This document shows, piece after piece, positions 13,401 to 24,126 of a stretch of 64,000 bases of DNA. The notes beneath the pieces were generated by a model. The model was not told where the DNA came from. It saw only the letters and a list, made by a program, of their open reading frames with translations, and searched no databases. Made by a program: the position numbers and the translations under genes. This DNA comes from Marisa cornuarietis (Eukaryota; Mollusca; Gastropoda; Architaenioglossa; Ampullariidae), in assembly GCA_004794655.1 (NCBI GenBank), contig SMMW01000130.1, positions 1,302,001 to 1,366,000 of the forward strand, given 5' to 3'. Within the stretch, counting starts at the first letter, position 1. The number at the start of each line of letters is the position of its first letter.

Positions 13401-14799
13401 TTGTCCACCAGTCAACACATACACGAACACATGAACTGATGAATACCTGGCAGCATACGCACACACAAATTAGCAATAGTCCCCAAACTAAGTATTTCAA
13501 ATTTGCTTAAACTGATTAAGGGTTGGCATGAGTTTCAGCCAGGTTGGGAGTGTACTTTTCTTTCTTCACAGTTCATATGTTATTTGTTTCTTTTCCTATT
13601 CCGCGCATGTTGCCCATGTCTCATTATTGTTCTTTACCTCTAAGAGCATGTGAGTATGCACTTTACAAATTGTTACATTTATTATTATTCTTCTACATAA
13701 TGGGGGCTACATATGAAATACCTATGCCCAAAACCCTTAACATTCATTTTCGGGATGAACCATTCACTAAATGAACAAAAATTTGTGATGGGTGATAAAC
13801 AGAAAGGAGCAAAGAAAGATGTGAGGGTAGTAACTCTTATAACGTACTGATATCCCAGGATATCCAGCTTGCACTGCTGAGATAGATTAACAGGTAACCA
13901 ATGTGGTTTCCTGAGCAAGAGATCAAATGGTCAAAAGTTGTCTTCTGTATTAGTCTGGGTGCAGTATTCTGTACCTTTTGTAGTTGTGAGATCAATTTAT
14001 CACCAGAAGCACTGAGGATTGCGCAGGTGTCTGATAATTCAATTACAGTATTTTTTTTTAAGCATAAAAATTCCCAGTGGCCATCAACACCAAACCTAGT
14101 ATCTGCTGTATGGAGAGGGCCTTTTTCAACTTCACTTAGTAAGATATACACTTCCATTTTTTTGTACTTAGCTGAATGAGGAAGTAACATCACAGAAACT
14201 GGATTTTACTTTGGTCATGATAACATGAGATGCTTTCAAACTTTATTTTTCCCTTCTTTGGTCAAAGGGAGCTACAAAAAGAAGCTAGAAAGGGCAACTT
14301 GATTTACGCTGTAATCACAATCACAAAACTATGCAGCAGTGTTATTCTACTAAAAATATAACTTCTTTGTTGCCTCTTAGTATGAATATTTTGCGGATAT
14401 TGGTCCGCCACAAAAGAGCAATTTTTCCTGGCAATTCATATCCACTTGTTAGACCACACACTTTGGCCAGGGTACGAGTTTTCAAGACAATCACAGCATC
14501 CACATGGAGAAAAATCTAAATGACTTTGAATAAAGTTTGTCAAGATTAAAGTTTTAATTCCTCTGCATACCTATTTAGAACTTTTATGCTACTGTTATCA
14601 AAATAATATATTTACACCTGCTTTATGTCAATATTTGGCAAGTAGGGCCTACAGTATTAAAAAAAAAAACCCAGTGAAATCATTTTACAAATGACAAGAT
14701 GAATCGAAAAGACAATACAATTTTAAAGACAAAAGCAATAAGCACAATGTATAAACGTACGCGTGGACCCAGGGGTCTCTGAAATCCTCTGTTGTTCAT
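4482..14799 (-). CDS. Q-rich and RS-rich nuclear-type protein, 5' five coding exons (3' end not found)
   Basis: Spliced minus-strand gene. Coding exons, 5' to 3': 14761-14799, 11015-12249, 5628-5720, 4938-5139, 4482-4607 (1695 nt, 565 codons, frame open throughout). Start: the ATG at 14797-14799 gives MNNRGFQRPLGPR followed by a GTACGT donor; the next exon follows TTCAG in phase 0. Phases are consistent at every junction. Order of regions: Gly/Ala/Leu-rich N-terminus, glutamine-rich coiled stretch (about residues 90-180), Ser/Lys-rich acidic middle, KRRHSPERE-type RS segment, then a denser block with CWIRSSPADLYFARSS and KMKELEDLFEEEIVKRAER. The last exon ends in a GTATGT donor, so at least one more exon follows, probably outside the window. 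The composition suggests a nuclear RNA-processing or transcription cofactor; I do not recognise the family. Introns 5721-11014 and 12250-14760 are full of repeats. Confidence 0.8.
7018..7221 (+). pseudogene. Possible hAT/ZBED-type transposase fragment
   Basis: The frame encodes SALNDFFGG, then SSVNESSEIQQQEIRNCCEQE before a stop at 7221. That resembles the linker of ZBED-like hAT transposases just before the catalytic core, where a short ALxDLLG block precedes an EIxxYxxE block. There is no flanking core or dimerisation domain. It lies in intron 3 of the minus-strand gene. The call is weak and could be chance. Confidence 0.25.
7525..7712 (-). repeat. tRNA-derived SINE, full-length copy
   Basis: On the minus strand it reads: tRNA-like head with A-box (GGTGCAGTGGTTAGTG) and B-box (GGGTTCAGTTCTCG), then a body with GGCTGACTACCTTGCTG and a 3' part TTAGTTGCTGCCTCGGC. 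The same architecture recurs on the plus strand at 39665-39842 and 49148-49320 and as a 3' fragment at 36338-36410. A- and B-boxes are what RNA polymerase III uses; I cannot name the SINE family. Confidence 0.7.
8401..8645 (+). repeat. Probable second tRNA-derived SINE family
   Basis: The head has a tRNA-like A-box (GTAGCCTAATGGTTAGTG) and a weak B-box (TAGCTAATTCAATGGC) at the expected spacing. The body continues through GTCACTAGTCTATGGGAC to an AT-rich end near 8645. The body differs from the SINE at 7525-7712. The call rests on the tRNA-like head only. Confidence 0.45.
8804..11005 (+). mobile_element. Internally deleted L1/Tx1-type LINE with 15-bp target duplication
   Basis: The ~2.2-kb element starts with an L1-like 5' end containing CCAAGATGGCAGC and ends in a short A-run at 10999-11005. 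A 15-bp target duplication, AAGTGTTACCTTTTG, lies at 8789-8803 and 11006-11020. The broken coding part (about 9028-10285, plus strand, several frames) matches the C-terminal end of L1-clade reverse transcriptases: FLWGGKHNRIKKSV, EEGGLIMVDI, and the terminal zinc knuckle CHLCNEEIETLEHLFWHC at about 9909-9962. The EN domain and RT core are missing although both ends survive, so the loss is internal. It is antisense to its host gene. Confidence 0.75.
13130..13385 (+). repeat. Dispersed repeat with (ATT)n tail
   Basis: Contains TTGCTACTTTTCTACCCAT, CTGTTCCTGTTACTTGGTGC and ATGTCTCTTCTCC, then ends GTGAATATGCGATATAAAAA followed by an (ATT)n run at 13370-13381. The reverse complement of the same series occurs at about 52640-52860. 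A shorter related end (GTATGCACTTTACAAATTG plus ATT repeats) lies at 13590-13690. The (ATT)n tail suggests the 3' end of a CR1/L2-like LINE or a SINE that uses one. Confidence 0.5.
13690..14195 (-). pseudogene. CR1-like LINE reverse transcriptase fragment
   Basis: On the minus strand the sequence encodes, in two frames, SLQ-type text typical of the region after the RT thumb: ISQLQKVQNTAPRLIQKT at about 13930-13990, then LRKPHWLPVN at about 13885-13915 after a frame change. These correspond to the LQxVQNxAARL and LHWLPV motifs that end CR1/L2-group RT proteins. Truncated at both ends and frameshifted; lies in intron 1 of the minus-strand gene. Confidence 0.6.
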
Positions 14800-16477
14800 C
14801 TCAAAGATGTTAAGATCACATTATAAACCACTTGTTACCAAAGAAAAGCGATTTTTGTGAAGCTCGCAGACGCCATATTGCAGGGAGGGTTTCACGCATA
14901 CTTTGTAAAAAATGTACATCACGCCTTTAGACCAAATAGTCATGTATAAACATATAACTTTACAACAAAATAACAAATTCTTAAATATATATTTTATCAG
15001 TTTTATCTATAAATATCAACTTCGATATTTTTTAGCATAGTTTATTTTTGAACAATAGCTGATCCCACTTTTTAGATTTCTGCAGCATCCTACCACTGAT
15101 TTGTCAATGTTAAGAATTTTGTGGCAGAGATAAAGGTATTTTACTGTATTTAAATATTGGGAGTTCACTGAGTCAGGAAAAGAATTGGTATAATTAAGCT
15201 GTAGAACGACTAAGACGCTGCGATATTGTTACATGTTTTAAGAAAACTGACTAGCATCGTTAGCTTGCCGACCCTGCTTCTCGCCACATGCGTCCTTAGT
15301 TTCTCCTCACACAGCTATCAGTTATTCACGGTAACCGCCAGTCACCAAAATTTGCTTAGTTTGTGCTGCATACAGTAATAAATTTTGCTTTCATAATTAA
15401 TCAAGAATAAAAATATAATGCAATAAGTAAGGTATGTGTATAAATATAACTATTGCTGGAAGTCAGCACATTTTTATAAAGTTTTAAAATACTCTGCCTT
15501 ATTTATGTTAAAAAGTTTTTGAAATCAAGGTTTCTTTAGCTGTTGAAGCTTAAGCCTTTGCTGTCAACTTAATGCTTTTAAATTAAATGGCAGTGACTTT
15601 TTTTTGCCATGACTCAAAAACAAAATGTCATTGCAATGATTGATAATTTTATGACTAGTGTAATTTTATCATTTTGTTTGTACAGTCAGTATATAACACT
15701 ATTTTATTTCTGTAGTCTATCATTTTGATCTATTTCTGGGGTGAGTATAACTGACTCCAGCACTTTTCCCTGTCCATTCAGAGACTACTGGGTTCTTGTA
15801 TGGTGGGTGGGACTGACATATGCTTTATCTTCTTATGCACACAGAATGCAAGAATGAATTAATACTTGCCCAAGAAAGAGCGCATTAAATTGTGTCATTT
15901 CATGTAAATTGAGAAGCTGAAGAAACACTTTATTATTTTCTTACTATGATCTTTTAAAATTATGTTTATATGAGATTTTAATTGTTAGCATGTGGTTTCT
16001 TTTTTGGACAGTCACAAATTTTTGATTAGTTCTTGTGGGATGTCAATCATTCAGAAAAATAGTTTTACTGCTGATTTTCCCAGCTAAATATACCCATAGA
16101 AATGTAGATTGCAGAATGTATCAGTAATAGTTCAATCATGATCTCTTTTTTACTTATTCATACACTCCTCCACACACTAAAATGTATGAAAAACACACAC
16201 ATATATATGTGCATGCACATGCATGCATGCACCAGCTTCTACATCAGTGTTCAGTTGATATTGTAGGTAACTCTTACTTTAAGTCACAGACAGTTTATTT
16301 GCTGACATTGAAGTCTGATTGATAACAGTGTATATATCTCTCACCCTAGCCAGGCACAAAGAAGGGCTCTACACATGTGTTATAGTTTGGAGAAGTAGAC
16401 TAAAGAGAGCAAGCTGGCCAACCAGGGTTTAACCTGTCTCCAATGAAAAAACGAAGACCTTAGTGTGACATTGAAGG
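14800..16477. promoter_or_regulatory. Divergent intergenic region between the Q-rich gene and POMT1
   Basis: The start codons of the two genes point away from each other, 1.68 kb apart. Close to the minus-strand start, at about 14870-14878, is CGCCATATTG, whose complement contains ATGGCG, a YY1-like motif common near metazoan transcription starts. The rest (15000-16400) is AT-rich with no frame or domain I recognise; 16195-16232 is a CA/TGCA-rich simple stretch. The 5' UTR of POMT1 must lie here. The promoter call is inferred from gene arrangement. Confidence 0.4.
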
Positions 16478-19400
16478 ATGGCAGATGTGTTTCTGACAAG
16501 CTCGGCACAAGGTCTACCGCGTACTGCTGTAGAAAAGTCTCAAGAGCGAGAACAGGTGAGGCAGCTTTTTGTCAAAGTGTAGAGAAAGAGGGGGAGAGGG
16601 TGTGTGCACAAGCAAGAATTTGTCTCCTTTCTTGCCTTATTATGGATGATGTACGATACGCTGATATATCAATTATGCATTAATATTTTGAGGTTGTTTA
16701 TATTCTTGTAATGTATGATACACAATGTACCACATGTTTACTGGCTATAGTAAATGTTTGAATTTTGACAGTTGAAGTCGCACTATCTACTTTTTTAACC
16801 AGGTATCTGGATATTATGAACAATAATTTTCTCATTTTGAGTCTTCCTTTGAATTGTGCTGTTTTTTATTTATTTATTCAGGGAGATGGTGCACCAGTGC
16901 TAGAGTCTCAGAGGGGAGAGCCCCAACATGTGACCTCACAAGGCCAGGTATCAGCACTAAAGAAAGGGAGGACAATGTCCAAGCCTTTCACTGTCACTGT
17001 CCACATTGACCTCATGCAGTTGCTGCTGACAGTTATCTCTCTTGTGTCACGGACATGGCAGTTAGGGCTTCCCCGTGCTGCTGTGTAAGCATATTTTCAT
17101 TTCAATCGATCTTTATTTATTACTGCAGTAAGTATATATATATGCTGAAGTGAATTTAATCATTATGTATCATGTAGATTGTTCTTCCAGCTGGTTGAAT
17201 TATTATTTTTAAGTCTGGTGCAATGAGATCGCATTCTTTCTTGCCTATGGGGTTTTTGTTTTTGTTTTTGTTTTTTGGTTTTTTTGCTAATTTATAAATC
17301 CTACTTTTTCAAGTTGCTATTACTTTTTCAGTTTTCTACATTCCTTTTTTCAGTATTTAAGATGACCAAAAATTGCTTCTGAAGTAGATGTGATTATTGT
17401 ATCACAATAAATTGACAACTGCCTCCTGGCCTGAAAAAAAAGTTATTGTGCAATATAGCCATAGAATTTGGCAGCTTTCAGTTTTAAATGTGATCTTGTT
17501 GCAGGTTTGATGAGCTTCATTTTGCCAAGTTTGTGTCCTTATATATGAACAGAGTTTTCTTCTTTGATGTTCATCCACCCCTGGGAAAACTTCTGCTTGC
17601 ATTGGCAGGTATGCAGAGATGAATGTGTAAGGGGTGTGGACATACATGTAGGTCACTAGTTGATTTGACCATTTACTGATTTAACTAGGTTGATTCAACC
17701 TCTCAAGTACAGAAATTACCATTTAGTGTCATGACATATTTGTTGCTTGTTGTATGTCACCAAATAAAACATTTTTTCAATAGAAATTAGTCGCGTGATA
17801 TATATATATATAGGCCTTTCATTATCAAGTAAAAAATTATGGACGCTGTTCGAAGTAATATGGTCCATGAATACCTATAAATGAGAAAAAAATTTGCATT
17901 CCTTCCTTAGTTTAATTTATGCAATAGCCGAGCAACCAGCATCATGCAGTCATATGACTATGGTTACAAAGCATTCCTGTTTAGTGCAGGTTAACCCGCT
18001 GAGCCCAAAGAGCCAGTGATTTTCTCTTTGCACGATTGTGGTCCTACCTGCAGAGCACAATGAGCAATGATAGGCTTACTATCGTGGCTCGTGCTCCACG
18101 AGCGTGGCTCTGCAGTTTCACTATCGTCTTCAAAATCATAAATTTTAAGCCCATGTTTTTGAACATAGAAATATTTTTATCCTGGGCTAAGAGGGTTAAA
18201 ATGGTTTGTAATAACAACATAGCATATCTGTTAATCAAATTAGCCAAACTGGAGTTTGTAGAGACTGACTTAGTTTGATTAGAAGCTATTTCACAGTGAT
18301 GTATGGAGATACGCCTCCAGCAATAATGGAAGCTACACTTAAATAAGCTGTTTTTTTAATAAAAACTTACTTCTGTCAAGCAATGTCTCTCTCTTACCTA
18401 CAAACACACACACACACACACTCTCTCTCTCTCTCTCAAAAACATATACAAACAACGAAAGAGAGAGTAAGATCAACCTGCGCAGGTCAACCAAGGACAA
18501 TGAAGAAGATTACATCAAATATATTTTGTGACGGAATTGTTGCATAGATGATGCTGTGGCTGAATTGACTATAGGCAGTGGTCAAATCAACTTAGGGCTG
18601 TGGTTGAATCGACTACTGGCCATGGTTGAATTGACAAATGGTTGAAGCAACCAGACCCCTGCATGTACGTGTGCCAACATGTATTAGACCATATTGGGTC
18701 CTCTGTTTTGTATCATTCACTTGCCATGTCAGTTGTCTTTGTCCTACTGTCATTGCATCACAGGAAGCTATGCAGGCTTTGAAGGTGACATCAAGCTAGA
18801 CAGGATTGGCTCAGAGTTCCCACCCACAGTGCCAGTGGAGATCCTTCGATTAGTGCCTGCAGTGACAGGCAGTCTTGTGGTGCCCTTGGTGTATCAGATT
18901 TGTGCAGAACTGCAGATGTCAAGGTGGGCTGCAACCATGGCTGCAGGATTTGTCTTATTTGGTTGGTTGTAATTTCTCATTCATTTAAAAAAAAAAAAAG
19001 TAGGAAGTTATCCTTCTGATATTTTGTCCTGAAGAACAGTTTTGAATTGAATATGTTGAATACTATGAATAGCAACACATTAGCAAATGCTTTTTAAAAC
19101 TAGTTTGTCTCATCTTACATAATTGTCACTTGAACCCGTCCTTTACACCTGCAGATTTTTTTTCTGATAAAATGAGTACAAAATGTTGTTGCTGCAGTTT
19201 TATAGCAGACCATGACCAGTCAGTATATCTTTATTTTTGATAAATGCTTTTGGTGAGATATTGGTATTAGTATATCATTTCTGTGTTTATTTGTGTCCCA
19301 TTTGCAGTGTTTCTTTTTGTGTGCTGTTGATTTCAGACAATGCTCTGCTGGTGCAGTCTCGTTTCATGTTAATGGAAGGCATAATGATTTTTTTCTCCTG

Positions 19401-22400
19401 CCTTTCTGTCATGTCTTTTCTAAAGTTCCGAGGTCTTTCTCACAGGTAGGTGATGGTTAAATATGAAATGAGTCTGTCATTAGTTTCCAGAGACCAGTTG
19501 AACATCCAGCTCGTTGGTCTAGACATAAGTGAGTCCATCTTTAGTTCCCAGAGACCAGTGGAACATCCAGCTTTTTGTTTTAGAATAGAGGGGGTCAGAA
19601 ATGATGGTTATTTAATTGATTTATTGACTTATAAAATAGCTTCTGCACAGAGGAAGCAAACATAAGAAGCAGTTTCTGTAAATCTGCATTGAAATTAATG
19701 GCAAATAAGTTCAATTATTGTGAGAAGAGTGAAACAGAACTAAAGAGAATGCAAGATTTTCCCTTTCAATTTTTGCAAAACCCTTCGTGGATCTTTTTCA
19801 ATTAGTCTGTGCTTATTGGTGTCTTTGCTTAGTGACCATTCGTTCAATTCTCAACGCTGTTCATTTTCCAGGTCATTTTCTGTTACCTGGTGGTTTTGGC
19901 TGTGCCTCACAGGAATTAGCTTTACCTGTTCTCTCAGGTGTGTAACCTGAATGTTGTGTTCACATGTCATTTTGACATTAAGTGTAAACTGCTACAAAAG
20001 CAGTACCCGAAAGCCTAATATCATATATGATTGTAAAGCACTTGTATACAAAGCCTATCACATGATTGTACAAACACTTGTACGCCAAAGCTTAATATCA
20101 CATGATTGTAAAAGCATTTGTACCCAAAGCTTAACATTTTAATAGATTGTTATGTATAAGTGAAGAAGACAAATAATTTTCTATAGGGATAAACAAAATA
20201 TTTGTTTGTTAAGATAGTGTTTCCATCTATTGGTGATTTCACACTTTTGGGAGAAGGTTCGTGAGGAAGCCTGGATATCCACCATTAACATGTCATTGAT
20301 GGGAAAAGGCACCTCACAATAACGCTATAATACTATAGAAATTAACGTATTTATTTGTAGACCTAGAGAGTGTGCCTCATGATGAGGTCTAAATCCATAC
20401 ACTGTATGGATGACAAGGGAGTATTTTACCCTTTCTGCCAAGCCAGCCCCCAAAAGTTGACTCAAAGATGCCCTTTAGATGTAGCAGCAATCGGGAAGGG
20501 TTAGTGAGAAAGAGTCACACTCATGTCTTTGCCCTACTGGTATAGCGATAAACTTGTAAATCTGTAAGAGTAACAGGACTGGAAGGAAAAACTTCTTTTT
20601 GTTTTAAAAAAAAGGGTTGAAACTCATTTTGCAAGCATAACCTGTCATTGATATTTTCATATCTTCTGTAGTGTCAAATACACTGGAGCTTTCACTGGAA
20701 TCTTGATCGTATATCTAGCCACCAAGGACTACTGGAGTATGCTGGATGACACTACTATTTCAGATGTAAGATAATGTCTGTCAGCTGAACATCTCAGCCA
20801 GCATTCCTTTAGTTCACAAAATGATGATGTATTATAAAAACAGGTTTTAATGTAACAAGTGTACACAGACAATTTTTCAACAACTTTTTCTTCAATACTC
20901 TTCTCTTTTTTGAGCTGATATAAAATGTTGTCTGAATATCTGTTCCATATTGCATAAATAGGACTAGTTAACTGTCAGTGTGTCATGAATGTGTGTTGAA
21001 GAGAAGTGCAAGGAACATAATTTGTCTTAAAACTGCTTCAGAGCTGCTTGGTGAAACACCTGTTTGTTCGCACACTTGCTCTTGTTGTGCTACCTGTGTG
21101 CATTTACCTGGGTGTGTTTTACATTCACCTGAGTTTACTGACCAAAGCAGGACCACATGACAATGCCATGACCAGCGCTTTTCAGGCCAGCCTTGAGGTA
21201 TATATTTTTAAAACTACTTTTTCCTCTGCTCAGAATGGGGAGTGTGCATGTTTACCATGTATACCAAGATGAATGACTGGGTAGTGTGCATGTATGCCAT
21301 GTATACCATGTAAACCAAGATGACTGAATGACTTGCATTTCAAACATGTTCATGTATTCATGCAGAAATCTGTGTAACCATATGTATCTGTGCATTCAGA
21401 TTTGCCCTTGCATACACATGGACTGTGTGAATGTGGTGGGTGTTCAAAGAAAACAGATGTGCAAAGCATAGAAAATATTTTCTGTTTTAGGGTGGCCTGG
21501 CAGCCTTGACCAAGGGTCAACCATTACATGTTGTTTACGGATCTCAGATAACCCTGCGGCACACAACTAATGTAGGAGGTAGTCCTTGCTGGCTGCACTC
21601 CCATGCTCATGTGTACCCCATTCGTTACCCAGACTCTCGTGGAAGCTCCCATCAGCAGCAGGTCACATGCTACATCTTCAAAGATGTGAACAACTGGTGG
21701 ATTGTCAAACACCCAGACAGGTGATCTGCATTTTAGATTACTTCTAGTGCATACATAGCTTAAAACTTAAAAATATGTAAAAATTTTAAACTGTGATTAT
21801 AAATCTGCAAATATATTTTTTGAGTATAATTTCTTTGTGTTGTTTTATATCGTGGAAAACAGAAACAGCCTGGTGGTAGATGACAAGCCTGTGCCTGTGA
21901 GACATGGAGACATTGTGCAGTTAATTCATGGGATAACAAGTCGGGCTCTCAACAGGTAGGAGTGTATACATGCATGTAGAGCTTATGTCATTCTTTAAAG
22001 TTACTTTATGATGTAGATTTCTTTAGTTTGTCTATTTACCACTTTACTATTCAAGTTCCTTATCTTTCAGCCATGATGTAGCTGCTCCAGTTACACCACA
22101 AAACCAGGAGGTATCATGCTACATTGATTACAATGTGTCCATGCCAGCACAGAATTTATGGAGGGTGGTGAGTACAGCAGACTGGAAATTGTATGCAGAC
22201 ATGGATAGAAGACACTTGAAAACATTGGAAATTATGAATGAAAGGCACAGATAGGGTGCAGTTTAAAGAATTGAAAAGTATATTTGAAAACAGTGGATTG
22301 AAATGCAAAAATTGTCTTGTATGTGTGGTGTGGAGCTGGAGAGGAGAGAAACATGAGAGAGAGAGAGCACATGTATGTATGGCAGTGAGTGAGGCAGTGC

Positions 22401-24095
22401 AGCCGCATGGAAGACGATAGACAGTGGGTGACCACACCTTATGAACAATTTCCTTTCAGTAGTACCTAGACTTTGTGAGTGTAAATTGTGAATAAAATAA
22501 TTGTAAAAAAATGCCAGATATAGACGTGCCTGCTTTGCATTTGTTTGAACGGCTGAACTTTGGATTTCTATTCAGCATGTACATCCTAATCCTTTCAGGA
22601 CATCACCAATCGTGAAAGTGCCACCGACATCTGGCAGACAATACAAAGTCAGGTTAGGCTCATCCATGTCAACACATCTGCTGCAATAAAAGTACGTCCA
22701 CGTAAAAAAAATAAAAAAAAATTGTAAAACTCTAACTAGTTCCCCTCCTCTTTTTCCGGAAAGGTGGGTTGGGCCTATTTTAGTGCGCAATCAAACTTTA
22801 AAATATATACCCACCTGAAAATATTTGACTATAGACACAATTGTTACTGATTCTTTCAGGAGCCACCATGGTGTCTCTGGAACAGTTCTTTGCTGGTTTA
22901 GAAACTACATGAAAGGCCAAACTCAAATCATTTGTTTTCAATAAGGTTTCCTCTGATCTATCAGTTCTTTCATTTGGTGTTCCACAGGGATGTTTCTTAG
23001 ACTAGTCCTTTTCATCATGTATACCAAACCACTCTACTTATCAACAGTCATGGAGAAAAAAGCACTATAAAAAACATTTATTATTATTAAATGGGTGTTA
23101 AAGACACTTTTGTTCTTGAAATGTTTCCTGAAGTATCATCTCTCCTACTGCATCTTGAAGCTTCTCATGGTTAAAATGTGTGTCATAAATGTGACTTTAT
23201 GTGTTGTGAGAGAGTACTAAATTTTCAAAAGGGTTTTCTTCATTAACTTCTGTTTTTGCATTCATGATGCAAGGCCTGATGATGTTAAGTAGAGAGCCTG
23301 GCCTGTGTTGGTAATTTTCCCTATATAATCACCCTCATTATTATTATTGCACATATAATTCTTTTAATGTAATAATTGCTGTTGTGATGTGGGTTTTTCC
23401 TTGCAGGTTACAGGAAAGCAGCTTCCAGAGTGGGGTTTCCACCAGCTTGAAGTGACTGCAGATCGTGTTATCAACCAGCGTGACACAATCTGGAATGTAG
23501 AAGAGCATCGATATACCAAAAGTAGGCCATGCAGCTCTGGCATGTTTGTTTTGTGATTATTAAAGAGGGAACTTCACCTACTTGGGCTGGCTTATGTCAT
23601 AGATTATGTCTTGCACATTTAGCATAATTCTTGGCACCCTACTATAATACGAAGGCTTTGCATTGTAAATGTCTGCATATAAGAAGAAAAAGTTAACTTG
23701 TGTTCTGCTTCCTTTCAAGGCCAAGGAAAAGAAGACCAGACAGCAGAAGTAAGGGATGCAGAGCTACTTCCCCTTGAACCCACTCGGCTTTCATTCTGGG
23801 CCAAGTTTTGGGAGCTGCAAAGCAAAATGTTCACATCTAAGCAGGATGCAGAAATGGAGCATAAATACAGCTCGCAGCCACTAGAATGGCCCTTCATGGC
23901 TCGAAATATAGCCTACTGGATGAGCCCAAACAGCAATGTGAGCATGCCTCTTTGCCAGTCTTTACAGAATAAACAGGCAGAAATTAAGTTCTGTGATTGT
24001 CCATTTCACATGTTCATTGTCAAACTTCATGTCATTCAAAGGACACTCAAAAGCATTTAAAAATGATTGTAAGCACATGGTGTCCACTGGTAAGA

Positions 24096-24126
<31 letters not shown>

